Assembly: GCF_963082655.1 (NCBI RefSeq)
Contig: NC_081555.1
Coordinates: 183,603,424-183,667,423 of the forward strand
Direction: 5' to 3'
Length of the DNA: 64,000 nucleotides
Origin: Stomoxys calcitrans
Lineage: Eukaryota > Arthropoda > Insecta > Diptera > Muscidae
Position 1 is the stretch's first letter. Every line of letters starts with the position of its first letter. The notes under the pieces were generated by a model. The model did not search any database. It worked only from the letters and a program-made list of their open reading frames with translations, and was not told where the DNA came from. Shown here piece after piece: positions 13,266 to 23,253 of the stretch. The position numbers and the translations under genes are program-made.

Positions 13266-13373
13266 TATATGTTCGTCCGATTTGGACCAAAATTTCACTT
13301 ATGACGTTATTCTCACGAATTGGTTCAGAACTGGATATAGCTCCCGTATATATGTTCGTCCGATTTTGAGTAA
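13266..13373 (-). repeat. DINE-like subfamily B fragment, left copy of a duplicated flank
   Basis: The words tatatgttcgtccgatttgg, ccaaaatttcacttat, acgaattggttcagaactgg and gtccgattttgagtaatttg recur in the same order at 14019-14142. The second mariner copy (13374-14018) lies between the two copies. Confidence 0.6.
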
Positions 13374-14018
13374 TTTGAAGCAGGTTTGTTTGTATAGACA
13401 TGAGCTCTAGCATAGCCCCCCCAAAAATAGTCTAAATGCGTTAAATCGCACGATCTAGATGGCCAATTGACCGATCCCGAACGTGAAATAAAATGTTCAT
13501 CGAACTCGCCTCTCAATAAGTTCATTGTTACGCGTGCTGTGTGGCATGTGGCACCGTCTTGTTGAAACCTCATGTCATGCAAGTCATGTTCCTGCATTTT
13601 TGGCACGAAAAAATTGGATTTCATCTCCCGGTAGCGCTCACTATTTACAGCTACGTTACTATTCGCATCGTCTTTGAAGAAGTACGGTCCAATGATGCCA
13701 CCAGCCCATAAACCGCACCAAACTGTAACTTTATCTGGATGCATTGGTAGCTCTTGCAATGCTTCTGGCTGATCTTCACTCCAAAATCGACAACTCTGCT
13801 TACTTACGTACCCATGGCAAAAATGAGCTTCGAAATGAAGTGAAAAATGAGTGCGATGAACTTTTTTAACAGAGCACGCATTTTGATAATAAAATTAATT
13901 CAATTATTTGCAAGTGTAGTTCGTTTGTAATACGATTCATGACTGTGAAACAGCTCACGTGCGTGAACGGTTTAAATCAGTTTTGCCAAAAAGAAAATAG
14001 CTAAAATATCACCCTTTA
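13374..14018 (-). mobile_element. Mariner-type element, 3'-truncated, second copy
   Basis: The right end (minus-strand start) has the terminal motif ending tatcaccct at 14007-14015, followed by TTTA. Reading on the minus strand, the N-terminal block is frameshifted (about 13830-13945). The core frame 13325-13759 is open: GLWAGGIIGPYFFKDDAN, QQDGATCHTARVT (catalytic D present), NWPSRSCDLTHLDYFWGGY and HVYTNKPAS. The frame then runs directly into flanking repeat DNA at about 13373, losing the last 60 or so residues and the other terminus. It shares an internal deletion junction with the copy at 12437 (the 'gcactcatttttca' segment joined to the GYVNKQ region). Confidence 0.75.
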
Positions 14019-14465
14019 TATGTTCGTCCAATTTGGTCCAAAATTTCACTTATATCGTCATTTGTAAACCACTTCTCACGAATTGGTCCAGAACTACAGA
14101 TAAAGCTCCTGTACATATGTTCGTCCGATTTTGAGTAATTTGTAATAATGTTGTTTTTCAACCGATGGTCACGAAAATTGGCATATATATTTCGCATATA
14201 ACTGTTCACATTTTTGTTAAATTTTCTAAAATATATAAATTTTATAAAATATATACATCGCCTGTTTTGCACTTAAAGAGCCGTAGTTATTACACTTTGA
14301 ACATATTGGCTCGAAGTTTGATGCGGATACTATAACCCATTTGAAAACCACCACCGAGGTCCATTAAAATTGATTCATAATTAGATATAGCTCCCAATAG
14401 GTACTTATGGGGTAGGTGTAGGGTATTAAATAGTCGGCACCGCCCGACTTTTGTCTTTCCTTACT
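14019..14465 (-). repeat. DINE-like subfamily B fragment, right copy
   Basis: It repeats the flank at 13266-13373, then continues with 'gaaaattggcatatatatttcgcatat' and a final block 'ggggtaggtgtagggtatt'. The last block carries the 'caccgcccgacttttgtctttccttact' terminus shared with the element at 7225-8565. The open frame on the minus strand here is repeat-derived and is not a gene. Confidence 0.55.
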
Positions 14466-14905
14466 GGTTTTGAATGAGATTGTTAGAAAACTTGTCTTTT
14501 GTTTAACAAATGAAAAGAAAATAAAAAATAACCGACAACACACTACTTGACAGACACTTGTATTATAAATTCGTTAACCTCTTTATCAAAAATATTCATC
14601 TGTGTTCCTTAACTGCTCAGCTCAAAGGTTACAGCTTTGGTGACTAAACTAATGCATTAAGCCTTAGAGCTGCCATCAATGGAAAAGGACCAAAGAAGAA
14701 TAGAATATGACAAAAAAAATTTATCTGCATATTGAAAAATGTCAAAAACATGTAACAGCAAGTAAGGAACCGCAGTGAATTTTCTAAAGATGGATAAATT
14801 TTAAAATTGTGGGCAAAGATTAATTGATGATTGTTGACAATATGAATATGTCAACAACAAACACACAAATCTATTAATAACAAAAATACGGACAGAAAGA
14901 AAAAC
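14466..14905. other. AT-rich spacer, nothing recognised
   Basis: No repeat termini, RNA motifs or coding frames that I can support. Confidence 0.45.
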
Positions 14906-16348
14906 AAGTAAAAGCGTGCTAAGTTCGGCCGGGCCGAATCTTATATACCCTCCACCATCGATCGCATTTGTCGAGTTCTTTTCCCGGCATCTGTTCTTAG
15001 GCAAAAAAAGGATAAAAGAAAAGATTTGCTCTGCTATTAGAGCGATATCAAGATATGGTCCGGTTCGGTCCACAATAAAATTATATGTTGAAGACCTGTG
15101 AAAAATGTCAGCCAATTCGAATAAGAATTGCGCCTTTTGGGGGCTCAAGAAGTAAAATAGAGAGATCGATTTATATGGGAGCTGTATCAGGCTATACACC
15201 GATACAGACTATAATAATCACGTATGTTGATGGCGATGGGAGGCCACCGTAGCGCAGAGGTTAGCATGTCCGCCTATGACTCTGAACGCCTGGATTCGAA
15301 TCTTGGCGAGACCATCAGAAAAAAAATTTTTTCAGCAGTGGTTTTCTCCTCCTTATGCTGGCAACATTTGTGAGGTACTATGACATTTAAAACTTCTCAC
15401 CAAAGTGGTGTCGCACTGCGGCACGCCGTTCGGACTCGGCTATAAAAAGGAGGCCCCTTATCATTGAGCTTAAACTTGAATCGGACTGCACTCATTGAAG
15501 TTTGCCCCTGTTCCTTAGTGGAATGTTCATGGGCAAAATTTGCAATTTGCAATGGTGATGGTCATGAGAGGATCCGTCGTACACAATTTCATTCCAATCG
15601 AATAAGAATTACGACCTCTAGAGGCTCAAGAATTCAAGACCCAAGATCGGTTTATATGGCAACTATATCAGGTAATGAACCGATTTGAACCTTATTTGGC
15701 ATAGTTGTTGAAAGTCATAATAAAATACGTCATGCAAAATTTCATTTCAATCGGATAAGAATTACGCCCTCTTGAGGCTCAAGAAGTCAAGACCCAAGAT
15801 CGATTTATATGGCAGCTATGTCAGGTTATCGACCAATTTGAAACATACTTGGCACAGTTATTGGTTATCATAACAAAACTCATCGTGCAAAATTTCAATC
15901 CAATCGGATAAGAATTGCGTACTCAAGACGCTCAAGAAGTCAAGACCCCAGATAGGTTTGTATGACAGCTATATCGGGTAATGGACCGATTTCAACCATA
16001 CTCAGCATAGTTGTTGGAAGTCATAATAAAATAACTCTTTTCAGGCAAATCGGATAATAATTGCGACCTCTAGAGGCTCAAGAAGTCAAGACCCAAGATC
16101 GGTTTATATGGCAGCTATATCAAAAAATGGACCGATATGGCCCATTTACAATCCCAACCGACCTACACTATTAAGAAGTATTTGTGCAAAATTTCAAGCG
16201 GCTAGCTTTACTCCTTCGAAAGTTTACGTGCTTTCGACAGACAGACGGACGGCTATACTTTATGGGGTCTCAAACGAATATTTCGAGTAGTTACAAACAG
16301 AATTACGAAATTAGTATAACCCCTTCCCATGGTGGAGGGTTTTTTTTT
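14906..16348 (+). repeat. DINE-like element, subfamily A (full length)
   Basis: This is the best reference copy. The head at 14906-14960 is acaagtaaaagcgtgctaag followed by the palindrome TTCGGCCGGGCCGAA and 'tataccctccaccat'. The body has about six units of some 150-165 bp, each with 'gatcggtttatatggcagct', 'atatcaggttatgaaccgat' and 'aatcggataagaattgcg'. A block near the end, 'tttcgacagacagacggacgg', corresponds to the GTCCGTCTGTC block of DINE-1. The tail 'ataaccccttcccatggtgg' plus agggt ends near 16348. A SINE is nested at 15243-15552. No protein is encoded. Confidence 0.65.
15243..15552 (+). repeat. tRNA-derived SINE (family 2), with target duplication
   Basis: Box A TAGCGCAGAGG is at 15250-15260 and box B GGATTCGAATC at 15292-15302. 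A body of about 240 bp follows, with 'tcagcagtggttttctcctc', 'gtcgcactgcggcacgccgt' and 'ctataaaaaggaggccc'. The host repeat sequence 'gttgatggcgatgggagg' before it and 'ggtgatggtcatgagagg' after it form an imperfect target-site duplication, which fixes both ends. Other copies are at 35541, 37480, 46026 and 52119. Confidence 0.75.
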
Positions 16349-16582
16349 ACTACTCACTGAAAAAATGAAATGAATGAAAGAAAATAAAAACCTAAGGAAC
16401 TTATAACGAACGTTAACGCAAGGCGACTTCTTTGATTGTTCCCCACCACAGATTTGTATTTCAAAACATTTTACAGCTTATCAAAAAATAAATAAATTGG
16501 CCTCCTATACAACATGTTTCTTAACATTTTCTCCTGACAAATTTAAAGATGAAAATTCATGACACACAACACGTATACTCAC

Positions 16583-16713
16583 CTCACGTCTGGATGTGCA
16601 TCGAGCATGGCTCTCATAAGTGTGGTGCCAGATCTGGGTACACCACCAATAAAAATTAATGGCATTTCTCTACTGTACGAGTAGACTTTTTGGTTATCGC
16701 TTTCAACATATTT
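16583..16713 (-). CDS. Tpst: Tyrosylprotein sulfotransferase, coding exon 2
   Basis: TPST transfers sulfate from PAPS to tyrosines of secreted and membrane proteins in the trans-Golgi. This 131-nt exon is flanked by a TTTCAG acceptor (16714-16719 region) and a GTGAGT donor (revcomp of 16577-16582). It encodes 43 codons plus two bases. The peptide runs [19 protein letters not shown] and then [20 protein letters not shown], ending HPDV plus AG. PRSGTT is the 5'-phosphosulfate-binding loop of sulfotransferases, and the sequence follows my memory of insect and vertebrate TPST closely. It joins exon 1 at 36081 in phase 0 and leaves in phase 2. The family's catalytic glutamate lies just downstream in the next exon, which I could not find in the window. 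The exon lies between two DINE-like repeats yet is perfectly open, as expected for a live gene. Confidence 0.95.
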
Positions 16714-17426
16714 CTGAAAAAAGGAAAATCAAAGAATAAAAAAGCATAAAGTTTTGTGACATTTATATTTTTTACAAGTCATTCTGTAATTTTAATAAAA
16801 CCTATTCCTAACGAATTAATTGAGTGAAACTTAAACAAACTGCAATTAAAAAGAGATGATGTCATTTAAGATATAAAGTAAAAAACTTTATCTGTTAACA
16901 AGTATTAGCACAAAATACATAATCCTCCATCCTATTATGGTGAACACGAAAACAAACGACAAACTATGAACGTGTAACCACATTGACAATGCAACCTACT
17001 TTAAAAGAAGTTCGACAGTTTGCTCAAAATGCTCCTCAACAAATGTGAATATAAAGCAAAATTATAAACTACACCGTTAAAGTTAAAACATAAAACATTT
17101 CATTTGTCCAAGTTGTATGGGAGAAATGCTTAGCCCATATTTATTAGCTAGCATAACAACAACAAACGATTGCATCAGATAATTTATCGAAAATACGTAT
17201 AAAGGTCAACCAATTATATTTATTTTTAGCTGGACTGTTGTCGATTGTGACGGGGTTGGTGCGTGCCAAACACACCCACTACGGGAACGTGTGAAAAGCG
17301 GAGGAGTGTCAATAGTCAATATAGCCATAAAAACGCAGATAATTAAGACTCATTTATTTGGCTCAAGTGTGCAAGAACCCCAAATTCAATACACAGAACA
17401 ATCATGCAAAGTCAACATGCACACAA
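16714..17426. other. Tpst intron, near-exon part
   Basis: AT-rich sequence directly upstream of Tpst exon 2 (minus-strand sense). It includes the pyrimidine-rich acceptor tract next to 16714. No repeat or gene was recognised before the DINE-like copy that starts at about 17427. Confidence 0.5.
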
Positions 17427-19517
17427 AAAAACAAGTAAAAAGGCATTAAGTTCGGCCGGGCCGAACTTTGGATACCCACCACCTCGGGTATATATTTAAA
17501 CCAGCTTTCGTCAAAATCCGTGAAAACGCATACCTTATGCCTCATAGCAGCTACATGAGCCGATTTAGACCAAATGGGGCCAATACTTTAAATCGAGATA
17601 TCAGTCTATATGACAGCTATATCCAAATCTGGACCGATTTGGACAAGTTTCAGAAAAATGTCGAAGGGCCCAACACTATTCACTGTCTCAAATTTCGGCA
17701 AAATCGGACAATAAATGTGCCTTTCATGGCCCCAAAACCTTAAATCGAAAGATCGGTTTATATGGCAGCTAAATCAAATTCTTGACCGATCTGAGCCAAA
17801 TTGAAGAAGGATGTCGAAGGGCCCAACACAATCCACTGTCCCAAGTTTGGGCGACATCGGACAATAAATGCGCCTTTTATGGACCAAAAACCTTAAATCG
17901 AGAGATCAGTCTGTATGGCAGCTATATTCAAATCTAGACCGATCTGGACCATATTGAAAAAGGATGTTGAAGCGCCTAAAACAACTCACTGTCCCAAATT
18001 TCGTAGAGATTGGACAATAAATGCGCTTTTTATGGACCCAAAACTTTAAATCGAGAGATCGGTCTATATAGCAGCTATATCCAAATCTGGACCGATCTGT
18101 ACCATATTGCAGAAATATGTCGAGGGGCTTAAACTAACTCACTGTCCCATATTTCGGCGACATCGGACAATAAATGCGCTTTTTATGGTCCCAAAAACTT
18201 AAATCGAGAGATCGGTCTATATGGCAGCTATATCCAAATCTGGACCGATCTGTGCCATATTGCAGAAGTATGTCGAGGGGCTTAAACTAACTCACTGTCC
18301 CATATTTCGGCGACATCGGACAATAAATGCGCTTTTTATGGTCCCAAAACCTTAAATCGAGAGATCGGTCTGATCTGAGCCAAAGTGAACTGGGATGTCG
18401 ACTGCCCTAACACAACTCCCTGCCCAAAATTTCAGCAAAATCGTATAATAAATGTGGCCTAAGACCCTAAATCGGTGGATCGGTCTACATGGCAGCTATA
18501 TCCAAACCTGAACCGATCTGGTAAGAATGTCGAAGGGCCTAACACAATTCACTGTCCCAAATTTCATTAAAATTGGATAATAAATGTGGCTTTTATGGGC
18601 CTAAGACCCTAAATCGGCGGATCGGTCTATATGGAGGCTTTATCAAGATATAATTCAATGTAGCCCATCTTCGAAATTAACCTGATTATGGACAAAAAAA
18701 GAATCTGTGCAAAATTTCAGCTCAATATCTCTATTTTTAAAGTCTGAAGCGTGATTTCAACAGACAGACGGACGGACATGGCTAGATTGTCTTAGATTTT
18801 TACGCTGATCAAGAATAAATATAAAGGGTGATTTTTTTGAGGGTAGGATTTTCATGCATTAGTATTTGACAGATCACGTGGGATTTCAGACATGGTGTCA
18901 AAGAGAAAGATGCTCAGTATGCTTTGACATTTCATCATGAATAGACTTACTAACGAGCAACGCTTGCAAATCATTGAATTTTATTACCAAAATCAGTGTT
19001 CGGTTCGAAATGTGTTCAAATTTTGACAAATTTTGTTCAGCGATGAGGCTCATTTCTGGTTGAATGGCTACGTAAATAAGCAAAATTGCCGCATTTGAAG
19101 TGAAGAGCAACCAGAAGCCGTTCAAGAACTGCCCATGCATCCCGAAAAATGCACTGTTTGGTGTGGTTTGTACGCTGGTGGAATCATTGGACCGTATTTT
19201 TTCAAAGATGCTGTTGGACGCAACGTTACGGTGAATGAACACATTTCGAACCGAACATTGATTTTGGTAATAAAATTCAATGATTTGCAAGCGTTGCTCG
19301 TTAGTAAGTCTATTCATGATGAAATGTCAAAGCATACTGAGCATCTTTCTCTTTGACACCATGTCTGAAATCCCACGTGATCTGTCAAATACTAATGCAT
19401 GAAAATCCTAACCTCAAAAAAATCACCCTTTACTTTATAGGGTCGGAAATGGATGTTTCGATGTGTTGCAAACGGAATGACAAAATTTATATACCCTCAT
19501 CCTTCGGTGGTGGGTAT
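17427..19517 (+). repeat. DINE-like element, subfamily A, with nested foldback element
   Basis: The head palindrome ttcggccgggccgaa lies at about 17452-17466, followed by 'ggatacccaccacctcgggt'. The body has at least seven units of about 150 bp typified by 'gagagatcggtctatatggc', 'tccaaatctggaccgatctg' and 'cggacaataaatgcgctttt'. The two units starting near 18049 and 18202 are nearly identical with a period of 153 bp, a recent local duplication. Near the end come 'cagacagacggacggacatg' and then the tail 'tataccctcatccttcggtgg' broken by the insertion at 18824-19430. It ends with gtgggtataaaaa near 19517. It lies inside the large Tpst intron. Confidence 0.65.
18824..19430. mobile_element. Foldback mariner derivative, 195-bp inverted arms
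   Basis: The element begins AAGGGTGATTTTTTTGAGG and ends with the inverse, with TA on each side (18822-18823 and 19431-19432). The left arm 18824-19018 and the right arm 19236-19430 are inverted copies differing at only about three positions. Each contains the 5' start of a mariner transposase (MNRLTNEQRLQIIEFYYQNQ...), so both ends of the element are 5' ends. The 217-bp loop encodes, on the plus strand, only the GYVNKQNCR to FFKDAVGRNVTVN part of the core, with a stop. The open frames on each strand here exist only because the arms mirror each other. The element is non-autonomous and inserted into a DINE-like repeat. Confidence 0.85.
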
Positions 19518-19724
19518 AAAAACTCAAATCTGTTTTTAAGAGGAAATTAGGTTATTGCCTCGAATTTTGAGTATCTGTCTCTCTTATAAAACTCAAACCA
19601 GGAACTAAAATTATTGAAAAATTATAGAAAAAATAAAAATTAATAACAATAACGGCGGAATTTATTTTATGACTGTACAAATCCGGGCTAATTTCTCTAA
19701 TTGAAGCAGAAATGGAAAAAAGGC

Positions 19725-19727
<3 letters not shown>

Positions 19728-19760
<33 letters not shown>
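19728..19760. repeat. (AGT)11 microsatellite, 3' tail of LINE
   Basis: Eleven uninterrupted AGT triplets read as (ACT)n at the 3' end of the minus-strand LINE, right after an AATAAAGATT sequence. Simple-repeat 3' tails are common in non-LTR retrotransposons, so this marks the element's 3' terminus. Confidence 0.85.
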
Positions 19761-19761
<1 letters not shown>

Positions 19762-19963
19762 ATCTTTATTTTCATTATTTTCTTTTTTCAATACAATAAT
19801 GTCTAAATAAACTTAAAATAAAATAAAAGCAATATATTAGCGTATTTCAGAGTTAATCCATCAAAATAAAGATTTACGGCTATGACTTCAAGTCGTCAGC
19901 CGGATTTAAAGAAACATTTTCAAAGCTGTGTTTAAGGGACATTTTAGTCTATGCTTAATAGTA

Positions 19964-22900
19964 TTAGGCGTACTCGGTTAATATTAGCTTTCGGTATTGT
20001 AAGGCATTTTTGGTATATTTTATAAGATTATCCCAGTCTGCTACCTCTCTTCCATCTAAGATGCTAATTAATTCAGGTTCTGTCAGCGTCGGCCTGTGAA
20101 AGAAAAGCATGCGTTGGCTTCTTAGTATGGGACATACGGCAAGAAAATGGTATATTGTCTCTCTCTCCCTCAAATTGCATAGCGTGCACAAATCGTTGTC
20201 AACCAAATTTAAGCCTCTTTGATTAGCCTTGAGGTATATCAAATCGACCCGTGCTTTAAATATCCACGTAATGTCCTTAACTTTATATTCGCCATTTAGG
20301 TACAAACACCCTCTTGTGAAATCCAGGTTTTTATAAAACCGTGACCTGCTTTGTAAAGCTTTCTGCAGCAATCTTTGCTTGTTAGCTTGCGATAGTGAAT
20401 CTATGATGGAATTAGTCATACTGTTCCATTCACCTTGCGTTATATTTCCAACCAATGGTTGCATATCCAGCTCATTTAGAATGTCGTTTAAAGCTTTCAC
20501 CCAAAATATTTGTTTCTGGACCATTATAAGTGTAAGTTTATGCGGCAGTCTATCCCTTTTATATCTGTACAACGTACTAGATATATACTTCAAATGCAGT
20601 CCCAGTGTGTATAAATGACTTTCTTGTAAGTCTGTTTCCATATAGAGAGCATAATTTGGTGTAGAGTCTGGCAAATTAAGAACAGTTTTTAAGAAAAAAC
20701 GCTGCAATTGGTCAACTTCTTCAAAATATTCATAGCCCCAGACCTGCGCTGCATACGACTGTACCGATCTGCAAACCGCCATGTACAAGTTCCATTTATC
20801 TTGCAGGGATATTTCGTCTTTCTTTAAGAAGTTTTTCCATGTTGCTTTTATAGCACTTTTAGCTTGTGTTGTCCGGGACTGAATATGCTTCAAGAACTTC
20901 ATTTTGGGCGTTAGTACCACCCCTAAGTACTTATATTCTGATACCACTTCTAATGGTTCTGCATGGAAGAACCATTTATCCTGCTGTGATAGTCTTCCCC
21001 CGTTTCGGAATACCATGATTTTAGACTTCTCAGTGTTGACTATTAAGCTCCATTTTTTACAAAATTCTTCCAAGTTTGCTATCATTTGTTGCAGGGTAGT
21101 TGAATCCTCCGCTAAAATTACTATGTCGTCAGCATACAGCAGGGTTTTTATGTTTATGCCTTCTATATCTACACCTCCTTCCAGTGCATCGCTTAAGTCG
21201 TTTATATAAAGAGAAAATAATAATGGCGATAGTAAGCACCCTTGTTTTACACCAGATTCTGTATCAAAATAACCAGACAGCTCTTCTCCAGTCCACACTG
21301 CTGACTGAGTGTTTTGATAGACAGCTTCTATCATCTTTATAAATTTGAAAGAGATGCCAATCTGATTTAATTTGTAGAAAAGTAAGTTTCGTGAAATTTT
21401 GTCAAATGCCGCTCGAAAATCTACAAAAAACGCGTAAACCTTCTTCTTTTCCGCCAGCTTGATATTGACCATCGAAGCTAAATTATATATATTGTCCACC
21501 GTAGAATAGTTTTTTCGAAAACCTGCCTGGAATTCAACCAATATATTGTTTTCTTCAACCCATTGTCCCAGTCTATCATTTAGTACACCCATGAATATTT
21601 TAGCCACGGAATTCATAAAGGATATACCTCTATAATTCGATGCATCATCGAGTCTGCCTTTTTTATGAATAGGGAATATAACTGTTTTCTGAAATTCTTC
21701 CTCAATTTTGCCCTCGGTGTAGATCTTGTTGAAAATTGCTGCAAGCTGGGTCAGGAATTCATCAGTAGCATTTGAATAGAATTCATAGGGAATTCGGTCT
21801 TCACCTGGCGCCTTGTTCGGTTTTGTTTTGGCAAGGGTATACTTAATTTCCTCTAATGTTATGTCTTTATCTAGAATGTCGTTTACGATCAGTGCAGGTG
21901 CGTAATGAGCTCTCAAAGACGATTGTTCCTGCCTGAGCAGTTCCATAAAATGGGTTCTAAGTATCTCTGCGGATAAAGTATGACTGATACGAAAGTCCTG
22001 GCCATTTAACTCTCTTACTAAACTCCACCATTCTTTTGCATTCGATGTATTATTTAGTTTCTCAGAGATATTGGCGTAGTACATTCTTTTAGATACTTCG
22101 CAAATGTCCTTATATCTTTTTTTTGCGCTCAAATATGCCTGTCTATCTGTTTCCGACGATGATTTCCGAAATTTCGATAAGATTTCAAATGTTTTCCTTC
22201 TTGCCCAGTAGCATCTATCATTAAACCACTTTTTCTGTGGTACGTACTGCTGCGCTTTGTTTTGCTGAACTGCCGATGCAACAATTGTATTTGTCATGTG
22301 CTTGAGACATGTTATATTGTTGGACATTAATTGTAAGCTCAGATTAGCGGTGAGGTTTTCCTGGTATTGCAATTTATGACTATCTTTCCAATGCAGCTTC
22401 GGTAGTAAATTGAGCCTATTTTGTGGGACTACTGTGTTGTTTAGCTTTAGGTTAAGAGTTATTGGCAAATGATCTGACCAGATTTTGTCTACCACCTTGA
22501 AGCTTTCCACATATTGAAGCATGTTTATGGATACTGAGCATATATCATTTACTGAGGTTCCGGTGTTGCTCAAATATGTAAAATTACCGTCCTCATCTCC
22601 TAATGTTTGGCCATTTAGAATTACCAGGTTATGTTCATTGCAGTAGTCGATATACCTTCGTCCATTCGTATTTAATTCTTTATCTTTAGACTTTCTCGGC
22701 CCAGTACATGCGTGGAACGAATCTCTATATAGATCAACAATGCCTTGTTGTGATTCGCCTATTCTAACGTTTATATCACCTAGCACTATAAGGTTTTCGC
22801 ATTTCATTTCTTCCATGAACAATTTTGCTAGGGCAAACTCTCGTATCCAGTCTGAGCCCCTTATATAGAGTGGAACTATCAACAGTTGAAAATTTTCTGT

Positions 22901-23209
22901 TATAATCTGTAATCCACAGAGTGTCTGATTAAGAATAAATGTATGCTTTATGCCTGCTTTATTTAAAGATTTTTTCACTCCTACGAATACTCCGCCGATA
23001 GCACGACCAAATCTATTTATTTTTATGGCATCTACCCAATATATTTCATACTCGGGGAAGTATTTTTCGGTTTGAGATCTTTTTTGTGCTGTGATATGTG
23101 TTTCTATGAGGATAATGATTTCAAACTCCTTTAGATAGTTAAAAAAATTAGGGAACAAATATTTATTTGATACTCCGTTTACATTGTACGATATAATTTT
23201 AATTTCCAT
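19964..23209 (-). CDS. LINE ORF2: endonuclease and reverse transcriptase, 1081 aa
   Basis: The protein nicks target DNA and copies the element's RNA in place. Residues 1-250 are an APE-like endonuclease: SYNVNG at 7-12, ETH at 37-39, GDIN at 144-147 and SDHLPI at 245-250. The reverse transcriptase spans about 450-760: KTKPNKAPGEDRIPYEF (461-477), FVDFRAAFDK (595-604), SGVKQGCLLSPLLF (652-665) and the catalytic YADD at 692-695. A C-terminal zinc motif has C1008, C1011, H1021 and C1026. No RNase H block is evident between them. The start ATG at 23209 directly begins the endonuclease, so it is convincing. ORF2 follows ORF1 by 44 nt, probably translated by re-initiation. All catalytic motifs I can check are intact. 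Confidence 0.92.
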   Translation of the reverse strand: MEIKIISYNVNGVSNKYLFPNFFNYLKEFEIIILIETHITAQKRSQTEKYFPEYEIYWVDAIKINRFGRAIGGVFVGVKKSLNKAGIKHTFILNQTLCGLQIITENFQLLIVPLYIRGSDWIREFALAKLFMEEMKCENLIVLGDINVRIGESQQGIVDLYRDSFHACTGPRKSKDKELNTNGRRYIDYCNEHNLVILNGQTLGDEDGNFTYLSNTGTSVNDICSVSINMLQYVESFKVVDKIWSDHLPITLNLKLNNTVVPQNRLNLLPKLHWKDSHKLQYQENLTANLSLQLMSNNITCLKHMTNTIVASAVQQNKAQQYVPQKKWFNDRCYWARRKTFEILSKFRKSSSETDRQAYLSAKKRYKDICEVSKRMYYANISEKLNNTSNAKEWWSLVRELNGQDFRISHTLSAEILRTHFMELLRQEQSSLRAHYAPALIVNDILDKDITLEEIKYTLAKTKPNKAPGEDRIPYEFYSNATDEFLTQLAAIFNKIYTEGKIEEEFQKTVIFPIHKKGRLDDASNYRGISFMNSVAKIFMGVLNDRLGQWVEENNILVEFQAGFRKNYSTVDNIYNLASMVNIKLAEKKKVYAFFVDFRAAFDKISRNLLFYKLNQIGISFKFIKMIEAVYQNTQSAVWTGEELSGYFDTESGVKQGCLLSPLLFSLYINDLSDALEGGVDIEGINIKTLLYADDIVILAEDSTTLQQMIANLEEFCKKWSLIVNTEKSKIMVFRNGGRLSQQDKWFFHAEPLEVVSEYKYLGVVLTPKMKFLKHIQSRTTQAKSAIKATWKNFLKKDEISLQDKWNLYMAVCRSVQSYAAQVWGYEYFEEVDQLQRFFLKTVLNLPDSTPNYALYMETDLQESHLYTLGLHLKYISSTLYRYKRDRLPHKLTLIMVQKQIFWVKALNDILNELDMQPLVGNITQGEWNSMTNSIIDSLSQANKQRLLQKALQSRSRFYKNLDFTRGCLYLNGEYKVKDITWIFKARVDLIYLKANQRGLNLVDNDLCTLCNLRERETIYHFLAVCPILRSQRMLFFHRPTLTEPELISILDGREVADWDNLIKYTKNALQYRKLILTEYA

Positions 23210-23253
23210 ATTATTTTGTTTTTTCTTTGAGCTTTGTCTCCCTTGGAGATCAT

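Noticed and set aside
14009..14272. 87-codon minus-strand frame
   Set aside because: It is entirely DINE-like repeat plus the mariner terminus; the same residues recur at the end of the 13325-13759 frame.
15250..15310. tRNA gene
   Set aside because: Box A and box B are present, but the sequence does not fold as a full tRNA and recurs with a common 240-bp body, so it is a SINE head.
1..16582. Further Tpst exons on the minus strand
   Set aside because: I looked for the next conserved blocks expected after exon 2 and recognised none; they are probably outside the window.
17880..18400. CRISPR-like array of direct repeats
   Set aside because: The repeats are long diverged units without spacers in an animal genome; they are the DINE-like internal array.
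19552..19791. Minus-strand frame with a run of tyrosines
   Set aside because: The poly-Tyr is just the (ACT)n tail of the LINE read in frame.
20379..21342. Plus-strand frames of 79-101 codons
   Set aside because: They are antisense shadows of the LINE polymerase, with no motif of their own.
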